From the NCBI GenBank assembly GCA_002455605.1, contig DKLE01000147.1, forward strand, positions 1 through 9,766: a DNA stretch of 9,766 bases, read 5' to 3'. The notes under the pieces were generated by a model. That model made no database searches. It saw only the letters and a list, made by a program, of their open reading frames with translations, and had not been told where the DNA came from. The stretch's first letter is position 1; each line of letters opens with the position of its first letter. Shown one piece after another: positions 1 through 5,983 of this stretch. The position numbers were made by a program, and so were the translations under genes. The DNA is from Firmicutes bacterium UBA6648. GTDB taxonomy: Bacteria > Bacillota > Clostridia > Peptostreptococcales > Anaerovoracaceae.

Positions 1-21
1 GTCAGCTTTTCTAATGTTCAT
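1..21 (-). CDS. 5' end of a leftward gene, cut by the window edge
   Basis: Read on the minus strand, an ATG at 21-19 opens a frame MNIRKAD that continues past the left edge. It is preceded by a good ribosome binding site, AAAGGAGC (complement of 31-38), about ten bases from the ATG, and by a strong sigma-A type promoter further upstream. These three signals in the right order are the evidence for a real gene. The N-terminal pattern 'MNIRKA' is common at the start of GNAT acetyltransferases, but seven residues cannot establish a family, so that is only a guess. Confidence 0.55.
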
Positions 22-70
22 ATAGACTCTGCTCCTTTAATTTTTATTTACTGAAGGAAAATTTGAAAAT

Positions 71-99
71 ATTATAACAGCAAAAACACATTTTTTCAA
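71..99 (-). promoter_or_regulatory. Sigma-A type promoter for the leftward partial gene
   Basis: On the minus strand a -35 box TTGAAA (complement of 94-99) is followed, after exactly 17 bases, by a perfect -10 box TATAAT (complement of 71-76). The predicted transcript starts near 64 and has a leader of about 43 bases before the ATG at 21. The downstream ribosome binding site and start codon agree with this direction. Confidence 0.65.
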
Positions 100-165
100 A
101 CGTAAGAGAAAATATAAGCGCAGAATGGCCGGAGAAATAAAATAAGAGAAAATGTCGAAAAAGAT

Positions 166-192
166 AAAAAAACCGAGAATCCTTGTTCTTGG
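166..192 (-). terminator. Intrinsic terminator of the DUF1540 gene
   Basis: Bases 173-179 (CCGAGAA) pair with 186-192 (TTCTTGG) in a 7-bp stem with one G-T pair and a six-base loop. Read leftward, the stem is followed directly by seven T residues (complement of the A-run 166-172). This is the normal form for ending a minus-strand transcript, and the DUF1540 gene is the only leftward gene upstream of it. Confidence 0.7.
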
Positions 193-256
193 AACCGTAA
201 ATAATAGAGACTATACTTAAAATGGCCGGTTAAAATATAAAATGTTAATATGTAAA

Positions 257-272
257 GGCAGAATAATCTGCC
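257..272 (-). other. Small hairpin directly after the DUF1540 stop codon
   Basis: GGCAGA (257-262) and TCTGCC (267-272) form a perfect 6-bp stem with loop ATAA, abutting the stop codon at 273-275. The leftward T-run after it is short and broken (TTTACAT), so alone it would be a poor terminator. It may protect the mRNA 3' end or assist the stronger terminator at 166-192. Confidence 0.4.
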
Positions 273-578
273 CTAATTTTGTTTAAAGGATGCACATTTT
301 GTGTCAGAATGATCCCCACGAATATCAATGGAATTTGCTGAACATTTTTTGGACTGATTGTGAATACATTCACGTGCATCACAGGTAACGCGCAATGATT
401 CATTCGGTGAATCATAACGAGTACTACTGGTCATTTGGTTTCTTTTCTCTGTAAAGGATTGACAACGAGTGTCGGAGCTAGTCAGAGCAGCTTCTCCGTC
501 TACGTGAATATTGGGTCTGCAGCAGTATCCGCTGCTATTGCTGGAACATGAATTAACATTACATTGTAATTTAGGCAT
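273..578 (-). CDS. Tandem DUF1540 cysteine-motif protein
   Basis: This 101-residue protein holds two copies of the DUF1540 pattern. The first has Cys at 6, 11, 19 and 39. The second has Cys at 66, 71, 79 and 95. Both share the spacing C-x4-C-x7-C-x(15-19)-C and a hydrophobic 'I-x-[VI]-x-G' stretch between the third and fourth Cys (NIHVDG, SIDIRG). Four Cys per copy suggests a small metal site or disulfide-held fold; this is inference. There is no signal peptide or membrane helix. DUF1540 is typical of Clostridia and other spore-forming Firmicutes, and its biochemical role is unknown. The ATG at 578 is supported by GAGAGGTGA (complement of 586-594) seven bases upstream. The gene appears monocistronic, with its own terminator at 166-192 and a possible forespore promoter at 604-633. 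Confidence 0.88.
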   Translation of the reverse strand: MPKLQCNVNSCSSNSSGYCCRPNIHVDGEAALTSSDTRCQSFTEKRNQMTSSTRYDSPNESLRVTCDARECIHNQSKKCSANSIDIRGDHSDTKCASFKQN

Positions 579-603
579 AAATTTTTCACCTCTCTTTTTT
601 TAT

Positions 604-633
604 TAGTGTTTTCAAAGAAATCAAAACTATTCA
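604..633 (-). promoter_or_regulatory. Possible sigma-G/sigma-F-like promoter of the DUF1540 gene
   Basis: On the minus strand TGAATA (complement of 628-633) fits the sigma-G -35 consensus TGMATA exactly. After 17 bases comes AACACTA (complement of 604-610), which matches 5 of 7 positions of the sigma-F/G -10 consensus CATAMTA. The transcript would begin near 597, just ahead of the ribosome binding site at 586-594. I found no convincing sigma-A pair in this gap. The match is partial and the region is AT-rich, so this is tentative. Confidence 0.25.
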
Positions 634-678
634 ATAAACCAAAAAAAATTAGGGAGATAAGGGGGAATATAAAGGTTT

Positions 679-780
679 ATGAAAAAGGCCAATGGGGCCG
701 ATATACAGATAAATACCAGTTCATATGGTATTTACAATGAAGAGAATATAATAGATATAAGGAGATCGTATAGTGAATAA
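679..780 (+). CDS. Possible 33-residue leader ORF overlapping the Yip1 gene start
   Basis: An ATG at 679 opens 33 sense codons ending in TAA at 778-780, eight bases inside the Yip1-family gene, which starts with GTG at 773. The deduced peptide begins MKKANGAD and ends RRSYSE. An in-frame TAA lies just before the ATG. Possible ribosome contacts are GGGGG (661-665) and AAAGG (671-675), neither well spaced. The overlap would allow translational coupling to the downstream gene. Nothing in the peptide is recognisable, and an open frame this short arises by chance in AT-rich DNA. Confidence 0.2.
   Translation: MKKANGADIQINTSSYGIYNEENIIDIRRSYSE
710..734. promoter_or_regulatory. 9-bp perfect inverted repeat, operator candidate
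   Basis: TAAATACCA (710-718) and TGGTATTTA (726-734) form a perfect 9-bp inverted repeat with a 7-base centre. The half-sites lie one helical turn-and-a-half apart, as expected for a dimeric repressor. The repeat covers the place where a -35 box would sit for the TATAAT at 747-752, so a bound protein could block transcription of the transporter operon. It has no T-run after it, so it is not a terminator. No regulator gene lies in the window. Confidence 0.45.
747..752 (+). promoter_or_regulatory. Candidate -10 box of the transporter operon
   Basis: A perfect TATAAT occurs here, but no good -35 box lies 16-18 bases upstream, where the inverted repeat sits instead. Transcription would start near 759, at the AAGGAG ribosome binding site, giving a leader of only about 14 bases. 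The absence of a -35 box would fit an activator-dependent or weak promoter. A chance match in AT-rich DNA is also possible. Confidence 0.35.
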
Positions 781-1453
781 TGAAATACAAAATAATAATT
801 TGGAAGTAATTGGTGAAGGGAAGCAGGAAAAGCAGTGGAATCCCTGGTTAAGTATGTGGACGAAGCCAAGAGAAACCATGAGAGACATTATCAATAATAG
901 ACCAAAAAAATATATACATATATTAGCAGTGATTTATGGTATATTTTCCTCCTTAGATAAGGCTTACTTAAAAAATATGGGAGATGAATTGAACCTATGG
1001 AGTATTTTGCTGATTGCTGTTCTCGGAGGAAGCATTGGCGGGATTTTATATGTTTACATAAATGCGTCATTAATAAAGCTGACCGGAGGATGGATAGGGG
1101 GAAAAGGTTCCGCGGAAGAAATAAGGGCTGCTATTGTGTGGGGATCCGTTCCTTATTTTTTAGTTTCTCTCCTGTGGATTCCGGAAATAATTTTATTTGG
1201 CGAAGAGACGTTTTCCAGTTCTACCCCCATCATTGACTCCAGTTTCTTTTTGGCCAGCTTTATGGGTATAACTGGTCTGATTGAATTCATAGGATCTATG
1301 TGGGCAATTATTGTAGGATTAAAATGCTTAGGAGAAGTTCAAGGATTTTCGGCTTGGAAGGCTTTAGGAAATCAAGTTTTAGCCGGATTAATTATAATTG
1401 TACCAATCATTTTTATTGTTGTTGTGTTTGCTGTTGGGGCGGCTATATTTTAA
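773..1453 (+). CDS. Yip1-family integral membrane protein
   Basis: The 226-residue protein has a polar N-terminal tail of about 40 residues, then roughly five hydrophobic segments (about 45-62, 73-98, 120-142, 155-182 and 200-226). The tail carries 'WNPWLSMWTKPRETMRDII', which resembles the opening of bacterial Yip1-domain proteins, where a short amphipathic stretch precedes the first helix. The start is GTG, supported by AAGGAG (759-764) eight bases upstream. It is the first gene of a tight unit: the ABC ATPase begins 19 bases after its stop. Yip1-domain proteins often sit beside ABC-2 type exporters in Firmicutes, and an accessory or assembly role in the transporter is inferred from this position only. 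No catalytic residues are recognisable. Confidence 0.75.
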   Translation: MNNEIQNNNLEVIGEGKQEKQWNPWLSMWTKPRETMRDIINNRPKKYIHILAVIYGIFSSLDKAYLKNMGDELNLWSILLIAVLGGSIGGILYVYINASLIKLTGGWIGGKGSAEEIRAAIVWGSVPYFLVSLLWIPEIILFGEETFSSSTPIIDSSFFLASFMGITGLIEFIGSMWAIIVGLKCLGEVQGFSAWKALGNQVLAGLIIIVPIIFIVVVFAVGAAIF

Positions 1454-1472
1454 ATAATGGGGGGATAAGCAC

Positions 1473-2261
1473 GTGGATTTAAGAGAAGAATCGTTGATTT
1501 CAATCAGAAACTTAAAAATGAGATTTGGGAATAAACAAGTCTTGGATGGGATCAACCTGGAAGTAAAAAGAGGGCAAATTATCGGTTATATAGGGCCCAA
1601 TGGAGCAGGAAAAAGTACTACCGTCAAAATTCTGTTAGGGATATTATCAGGCTTTGAGGGAGAAGTAAAGGTCTTTGGAGAGGATATCACTTCGGGAAGT
1701 ATTGAATATAAGAAAAAGATCGGTTATGTTCCTGAAACAGCGGATATGTATGATTCTCTGACCGCACAGGAATATCTTACTTTTATCGGAGAATTGTGCG
1801 GTATGGATTTTGAGCGTGCAGATAGAAAAGCACAGAAAATGATGGCGTTATTCGGCATAGATGAGGTTTATAAGTCGAGGATTGCTTCGTTTTCTAAGGG
1901 AATGAAACAAAAAGTACTGATTATTGCAAGTCTGCTTCATAATCCGGATATTTTGTTTTTTGATGAACCTTTAAGCGGACTTGATGCAAACAGTGTAATG
2001 ATTTTTAAAGAATTAATTGCAGAGCTTGCGGAGCAGGGGAAAACCATATTTTATTCATCTCATATTATGGATGTTGTGGAAAAAATCAGTCATCGGATAA
2101 TCCTTATTAACAATGGTCAGATTATAGCGGATGGTACTTTTGCGGATTTGCAGCAAAAAAGCAGTGAAGGTTCTCTGGAGGAAATATTCAATCAGCTGAC
2201 AGGTTTTAATCAACATAAAGAGATTGCATCAGATTTCATTGCTATTTTAAAAGAGGTATGA
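1473..2261 (+). CDS. ABC transporter ATP-binding protein, exporter (ABC-2) type
   Basis: This 262-residue nucleotide-binding subunit has all the core motifs: Walker A GPNGAGKST (41-49), signature FSKGMKQ (140-146), Walker B ILFFDEP with catalytic Glu165, D-loop SGLD (168-171) and switch His197 in SSH. The Q-loop position reads Pro-Glu (87-88 in GYVPETADMY), so Glu replaces the usual Gln; this is seen in some exporter ATPases whose loop reads 'PE/PD..xLY'. It should hydrolyse ATP at the inner membrane face as a dimer coupled to the permease encoded next. The GTG start is chosen because GGGGGGAT (1459-1466) lies eight bases upstream. One base separates its TGA from the permease ATG, so translational coupling is likely. 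The substrate is unknown. Confidence 0.93.
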   Translation: MDLREESLISIRNLKMRFGNKQVLDGINLEVKRGQIIGYIGPNGAGKSTTVKILLGILSGFEGEVKVFGEDITSGSIEYKKKIGYVPETADMYDSLTAQEYLTFIGELCGMDFERADRKAQKMMALFGIDEVYKSRIASFSKGMKQKVLIIASLLHNPDILFFDEPLSGLDANSVMIFKELIAELAEQGKTIFYSSHIMDVVEKISHRIILINNGQIIADGTFADLQQKSSEGSLEEIFNQLTGFNQHKEIASDFIAILKEV

Positions 2262-2262
2262 G

Positions 2263-3930
2263 ATGAAAGAATTTGCTATATTAAAATTTTTAGATAAAAT
2301 TAGTTTTATTTTCAAATCCTTGGGCGTGGACTATGAACTTATGAGGAAAATTCTACAGGTTAAATTTCTGATGGATGAAAGAAGAGTTCCCACAATTTTA
2401 ATGGATGGGAAGAATCGTGAATCAAAAAATTCTTTTAGATCCGCTTTAGGAATATACGTGTTTTTAGGTATTTTTATTGGTCTGTTTATGCTGGCATCAT
2501 TCCCTTTATTTATAAAAATGAATATTATAATAGGTATCATCATGTTTATGTTGATGACAACCATGATCTCAGATTTTTCAGCAGTACTTTTAGATGTAAA
2601 GGAAAAGACAATCCTGTTATCCAGGCCTGTAGACGCAAAAACGTTAAATGCCGCGAAATTAGTACACATTATAACCTATCTGTTCAGTATAGCCGTGTCC
2701 ATATCAGGAGGAGCACTGATTATCGGGCTGATCCGGTATGGGATTTTGTTTTTTCTTTTATTCTTATTAGTAATTATTTTGATATGTGGCTTTTTAATTC
2801 TATTTACTGCACTTTTATACTATGCCGTTATTACATTTTTCAGTGGTGAAAAATTGAAGGATATTATAAATTATTTTCAAATATTGCTGACCGTTTGTAT
2901 GACCTTATTATATCAGCTGACCGGTCGTATATTTCAGATGACAGACGTAAATATGAGCTTTACTCCACAGTCTTGGCACTTTTTTTTACCGTCTTCTTGG
3001 TTTTCCGCTCCGTTTATACTGCTTATGGAGCATAATTTCAATAATTATTTCATACTTCTCAGTATTCTTGGAATTATTGTACCTATCATAACCTTAACCA
3101 TTTATATTAAAGCTGTTGCACCGCATTTTGAAAAAAATTTGTTAAAATTGAACAGCGGCAGCAGCCATGTAAAGAAAAACAGAAAAATAGAGGCTTTCTT
3201 AAGGTCAGTTTCTAACATTTTGTGCCCTCATCAACTGGAAAAAGTATTTTTCAGATTTACCATGAACATGTTGTCCAATGAAAGAAAATTAAAACTCAGC
3301 ATATACCCGAGTCTTGTATTTGCAATAATTTTTCCTTTTATTTTCTTTCTCAGCTTTTTTCATTCAGGTATAGCTTTTGCAGATTCCTTCGAGGAAATAT
3401 CAACGGGAAAATATTATCTTTATTTATATTTTTCAGTTCTTTTTCTTGCTTTATTATTTCCAATTATCAGTTTGAGTGAAAACTATAAAGGTGCGTGGGT
3501 TTATAAAGCGCTGCCTGTTGACAATCCTGCAATGGTGTTTAAGGGGGCCTTTAAGGCTTTTGCTGTTAAGTATATTATTCCTGTTTACTTATGGATCAGC
3601 TTATTTTTCATTGTTGTTTTCGGAATAAAGGTGGTTGTTGATCTGGTTTTGATATTTATTAATTTAATTATGTTAATGCTCTCTATTTTTTACAGTTCCA
3701 AGAAGGAACTCCCTTTTTCCGTAGATTTTCAATATATGAAAAAAAGAAATCGTCCACAGGTAATCATTTTATCCATGGTGTTAACTCCAGTGCTTGCCGG
3801 TATTCACTATGTTGTTTTGAATATTCCCTTTGGAATTATGATAAATATCGCTTTGTCGCTGATCATCACTGGTGTTTTATGGCATGTTAGTTTTCAGATG
3901 ACCTGGAACAATATTGCTGAAAAACGATAA
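2263..3930 (+). CDS. Putative ABC exporter permease, about 12 membrane segments
   Basis: The 555-residue product is very hydrophobic, with about twelve likely membrane segments near 60-83, 86-110, 132-155, 160-190, 200-218, 262-284, 345-366, 385-405, 432-455, 457-477, 498-520 and 522-545. The cytoplasmic N-terminus (about 1-58) is polar and contains 'LMDERR'. A long charged loop around 285-343 divides the protein into two six-helix halves, so one chain may supply the whole membrane pore. The conserved-looking stretch 'ENYKGAWVYKALPVDNP' (406-422) recalls the putative ABC exporter families of Firmicutes. The ATG at 2263 follows AGAGGT (2252-2257) and the ATPase stop directly. No clear terminator follows the TAA at 3930, so some read-through into the next gene is possible. 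Substrate cannot be assigned. Confidence 0.85.
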   Translation: MKEFAILKFLDKISFIFKSLGVDYELMRKILQVKFLMDERRVPTILMDGKNRESKNSFRSALGIYVFLGIFIGLFMLASFPLFIKMNIIIGIIMFMLMTTMISDFSAVLLDVKEKTILLSRPVDAKTLNAAKLVHIITYLFSIAVSISGGALIIGLIRYGILFFLLFLLVIILICGFLILFTALLYYAVITFFSGEKLKDIINYFQILLTVCMTLLYQLTGRIFQMTDVNMSFTPQSWHFFLPSSWFSAPFILLMEHNFNNYFILLSILGIIVPIITLTIYIKAVAPHFEKNLLKLNSGSSHVKKNRKIEAFLRSVSNILCPHQLEKVFFRFTMNMLSNERKLKLSIYPSLVFAIIFPFIFFLSFFHSGIAFADSFEEISTGKYYLYLYFSVLFLALLFPIISLSENYKGAWVYKALPVDNPAMVFKGAFKAFAVKYIIPVYLWISLFFIVVFGIKVVVDLVLIFINLIMLMLSIFYSSKKELPFSVDFQYMKKRNRPQVIILSMVLTPVLAGIHYVVLNIPFGIMINIALSLIITGVLWHVSFQMTWNNIAEKR

Positions 3931-4023
3931 TTGCATCAAAAGAGCTGGCTGGGACAGAAAAGGACTTTGAAATAATGTCATTAATAACTTAATCCGTCAT
4001 AAGATTAATTTGAGGTGATTAAG

Positions 4024-4710
4024 TTGAGTGGAAATATAATGGTAAAAAATTGTGTGATTCAGGATGAGATGAAATACAATGAAGAAGTTGTTTTATCTTA
4101 TAAGATTCAATATCCGCAGTTTAGTTCCGAATGCTATGAAGGAGCATTGGACAGTGTAAATAAGTATTACTTGAATAAGGCTCTAGAATATGAAAGATAT
4201 TATAGAAAGGAGCTTTATAAATCAGCAGTTGAGCAGTATTTATATGCCAAGAAGAATGACTATCCCATCCGTGTGTTTGAAGCCCTGGTGGAATATAAAG
4301 TGACTTATAATATGGATTGTATCCTGAGTCTTTATACGGACAATTATATTTATTTAGGAGGAGCTCACGGGAATACGGTAAGAACCTCTGAGACATGGAA
4401 TTTGCAGCGAAATTGTAAACTTATGCTGGATGATCTTTTCAGATGTCCCTTTGATTATAGATCCTATATTTTAAACATAGTTAATGATGAAATTCAAATA
4501 GACAGCAGTATCTATTTTGATAATTATAAAAAGCTTACGGCTGATACGTTTGACAGTCAGCATTTTTATTGCATTCATAAAGGTATTGTCATATACTACC
4601 AGCAATATGATATAGCTCCTTATTCCAGCGGAATAAGAGAGTTTTTGATTCCATATAACGATTGCATAATAAATCCATATAAACTTTGCTGTGTTAAGTT
4701 GTACTTATAA
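4024..4710 (+). CDS. Soluble RsiV/PdaC-like protein (DUF4163 + DUF3298)
   Basis: The product, 228 residues from a TTG start, carries an N-terminal DUF4163-like part (about 15-115) and a C-terminal DUF3298 part (about 120-215). Recognisable family signatures are 'YLGGAHGN' followed by 'TWNL' and 'DLF', and near the C-terminus 'APYSSGIREFLIPY'. In RsiV this fold binds lysozyme outside the cell, and in PdaC it accompanies a peptidoglycan deacetylase. Here there is no signal peptide, lipobox, membrane helix or catalytic domain, so only the binding fold remains and its location is unclear. It is strikingly Tyr-rich (about 30 Tyr). The frame is open from a GTG at 4015, but that GTG lies inside the ribosome binding site GAGGTGAT (4012-4019), which is spaced ideally for TTG 4024. 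It ends in a terminator and seems to be its own unit. Confidence 0.8.
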   Translation: MSGNIMVKNCVIQDEMKYNEEVVLSYKIQYPQFSSECYEGALDSVNKYYLNKALEYERYYRKELYKSAVEQYLYAKKNDYPIRVFEALVEYKVTYNMDCILSLYTDNYIYLGGAHGNTVRTSETWNLQRNCKLMLDDLFRCPFDYRSYILNIVNDEIQIDSSIYFDNYKKLTADTFDSQHFYCIHKGIVIYYQQYDIAPYSSGIREFLIPYNDCIINPYKLCCVKLYL

Positions 4711-4735
4711 TTATTCAGATGTGAAGGTTTAAGAG

Positions 4736-4758
4736 AAAAGTCCCGAAAGGGGCTTTTT
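4736..4758 (+). terminator. Intrinsic terminator after the RsiV-like gene
   Basis: AAAAGTCCC (4736-4744) pairs with GGGGCTTTT (4749-4757) around a GAAA tetraloop, giving a 9-bp stem with one G-T pair, and ends in a run of five T residues. It lies 26 bases after the stop codon at 4710. Confidence 0.88.
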
Positions 4759-4774
4759 ATTCATATCTGCTATA

Positions 4775-4783
4775 TGGTATGAT
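4775..4783 (+). promoter_or_regulatory. Possible extended -10 promoter for the acetyltransferase gene
   Basis: TGGTATGAT has the TGn extension followed by TATGAT, five of six matches to TATAAT. No good -35 box is present upstream; that position falls in the T-run of the preceding terminator. Transcription would begin near 4790, leaving a short leader before the GGGAG at 4804-4808. A similar TGGTATAAT drives the glycosidase gene later in the window. Confidence 0.35.
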
Positions 4784-4815
4784 TAAGATAAGTATAAAGT
4801 TTATGGGAGCAGGAT

Positions 4816-5598
4816 ATGGAGATTGTAACTATTACAAAAGAAAATCTGGAACAGGAACACATTTGTTGTGCCATTGCAAACAATAAAGATTGTCAGGTCG
4901 TATCAAAAAAAGCATGGCTTTTAGAACGGTTAGATGATGGGCTCGTATTTAAAAAAGGAAATGTGAGAGGAAAATGCTTTATTGAGTATATTCCGGCAGA
5001 AAAAGCCTGGTCACCTATTGAAGCAGAAGGGTATATGTTTATCAACTGTTTTTGGGTATCTGGTAAATTTAAAGGACAAGGTAATGGACAACTCCTCTTG
5101 GAAGAATGTATTGCGGATAGTAAAGCAAAAGGAAAAAAAGGGTTGGCTGTACTTTCTTCAAACAAAAAAATGCCATTTTTATCTGATCCTAAATTCTTAA
5201 AAGCTAAAGGATTTCAATTAGCGGATACTGCGAAGCCCTTTTTTGAATTGCTCTATCTTCCCTTAGATCAAACTGCGGTGAAACCTGTTTTTAAGCCTCA
5301 TGTCAAAAATTTGGGAATAAAGGCAAAGGGCTTTACGCTGTACTATACCCATCAATGCCCTTTTAATGCAAAGTATGTTCCGTTGATTGAAGATATTGCA
5401 AAAATGAAAAATATTCCTTTTCAGTCGATTTGTTTGATAACGGCGGAAGAAGCACAAAATGCTCCCACACCATTTACTACGTATAGCTTGTTTTATAATG
5501 GTGAGTTTTTGACAAATGAGATCTTATCCGATAAAAAATTTCAAAAAGTTATTGACGAAAAGTTGCAGAAAGATAAGTTTAGGGTAGATATTATTTGA
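4816..5598 (+). CDS. GNAT acetyltransferase with C-terminal YoaP domain
   Basis: The 260-residue protein joins an N-terminal GNAT acetyltransferase fold to a YoaP-like C-terminus. The acetyl-CoA-binding motif A is visible as 'VSGKFKGQGNGQLLLEEC' (81-98), the Q-x-x-G-x-G/A type loop. After a linker (about 150-170) comes a thioredoxin-like start, 'FTLYYTHQCPFNAKYVP' (173-189) with a single Cys181, and the YoaP tail 'TTYSLFYNGEFLTNEIL' (221-237). Length and order match B. subtilis YoaP, an uncharacterised enzyme, so the acetyl acceptor is unknown. The ATG at 4816 has GGGAG (4804-4808) seven bases upstream. The gene looks intact. Its TGA at 5596-5598 is followed, in the same frame, by a peroxiredoxin fragment, so the last ten or so residues (KLQKDKFRVDII) may be altered by a deletion junction. 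Confidence 0.88.
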   Translation: MEIVTITKENLEQEHICCAIANNKDCQVVSKKAWLLERLDDGLVFKKGNVRGKCFIEYIPAEKAWSPIEAEGYMFINCFWVSGKFKGQGNGQLLLEECIADSKAKGKKGLAVLSSNKKMPFLSDPKFLKAKGFQLADTAKPFFELLYLPLDQTAVKPVFKPHVKNLGIKAKGFTLYYTHQCPFNAKYVPLIEDIAKMKNIPFQSICLITAEEAQNAPTPFTTYSLFYNGEFLTNEILSDKKFQKVIDEKLQKDKFRVDII

Positions 5599-5601
5599 GA
5601 T

Positions 5602-5823
5602 ATGTTTGCAGAAAAGTATCAGCTGCCGTTCTTATTATTGGCGGATCCCGAATTAAATGTGATTAAGGCTTATGATGTCTGGCATGAAAAAAATAATTAT
5701 GGAAAAAAGGCTATGGGTGTAGTTCGCACAACTTATATTATTAATGAAGAAGGAGCAATCGAAAAAGCCTTTACTAAAGTAAAGGCCGCAGAAAATCCAA
5801 AAAATATGTTAATTGAATTGTAA
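5602..5823 (+). pseudogene. C-terminal half of a Bcp-type peroxiredoxin, N-terminus missing
   Basis: The 73 deduced residues match the second half of thioredoxin-dependent peroxiredoxins of the Bcp/PrxQ family: 'FAEKYQLPFLLLADPE', 'YDVWHEKNNYGKKAMG' with 'VRTTYIINEEGAIEKAF', and a 'KVKAAENP' tail. Intact Bcp proteins are about 150 residues and need the peroxidatic Cys in the missing N-terminal half. This fragment has no Cys at all, so it cannot act as a peroxidase. There is no ribosome binding site before the ATG at 5602. The frame is the same as the YoaP gene, separated only by TGA and one GAT codon, so rare read-through would add these residues to YoaP. The original transcript end survives as the strong terminator at 5837-5867. 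A deletion that removed the bcp promoter and 5' half is the simplest explanation. Confidence 0.85.
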
Positions 5824-5836
5824 GATAACTACACAT

Positions 5837-5867
5837 AAAAGCTCAGGAATGTCTCTGAGCTTTTTTT
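5837..5867 (+). terminator. Intrinsic terminator after the bcp remnant
   Basis: AAAAGCTCAG (5837-5846) pairs perfectly with CTGAGCTTTT (5855-5864) as a 10-bp stem with an eight-base loop, ending in seven consecutive T residues. It closes the acetyltransferase-peroxiredoxin remnant unit. Confidence 0.92.
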
Positions 5868-5958
5868 ATTTTTCCTGAAAATAACAATTATGTGACTGAA
5901 TAGGCAAAAAAACCATGGGCAAAGCGAGAAGAATGTAGGAAAATGATGAATTTAGGTA

Positions 5959-5964
5959 TATAAT
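5959..5964 (+). promoter_or_regulatory. Candidate -10 box of the diguanylate cyclase gene
   Basis: A perfect TATAAT lies 20 bases before the ATG at 5984. The best -35 position (5936-5941, TAGGAA) matches only three of six bases. Transcription would start near 5971. It is the only promoter-like element found between the preceding terminator and the gene. Confidence 0.35.
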
Positions 5965-5983
5965 AACCTTTGCATTATTTTTT

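Noticed and set aside
124..229. AATGGCCGG occurs twice, at 124-132 and 221-229
   Set aside because: Two nine-base copies in a non-coding gap with no further repeats, flanking structure or link to a mobile element are not enough to call a repeat family or attachment site.
687..699. GGCC-AATGG-GGCC inverted repeat before the Yip1 gene
   Set aside because: Only four base pairs, each half self-complementary, with no T-run; likely chance.
2331..2669. 112-residue open frame on the minus strand inside the permease gene
   Set aside because: It is the antisense shadow of a hydrophobic coding region, without a ribosome binding site or recognisable domain.
3931..4011. Search for a terminator and promoter between the permease and the RsiV-like gene
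   Set aside because: TCAAAAG/CTTTGA can pair weakly but has no T-run, and TTGAAA at 3967-3972 lacks a good -10 box at 16-18 bases, so neither was called.
5903..5925. GGCAAA...GCAAAGC pattern upstream of the diguanylate cyclase, reminiscent of a c-di-GMP-I (GEMM) riboswitch core
   Set aside because: The helix that should separate the two conserved segments is missing, the GACGCAAAGCC motif is incomplete, and the likely -10 box lies downstream of it, so it would not be transcribed.
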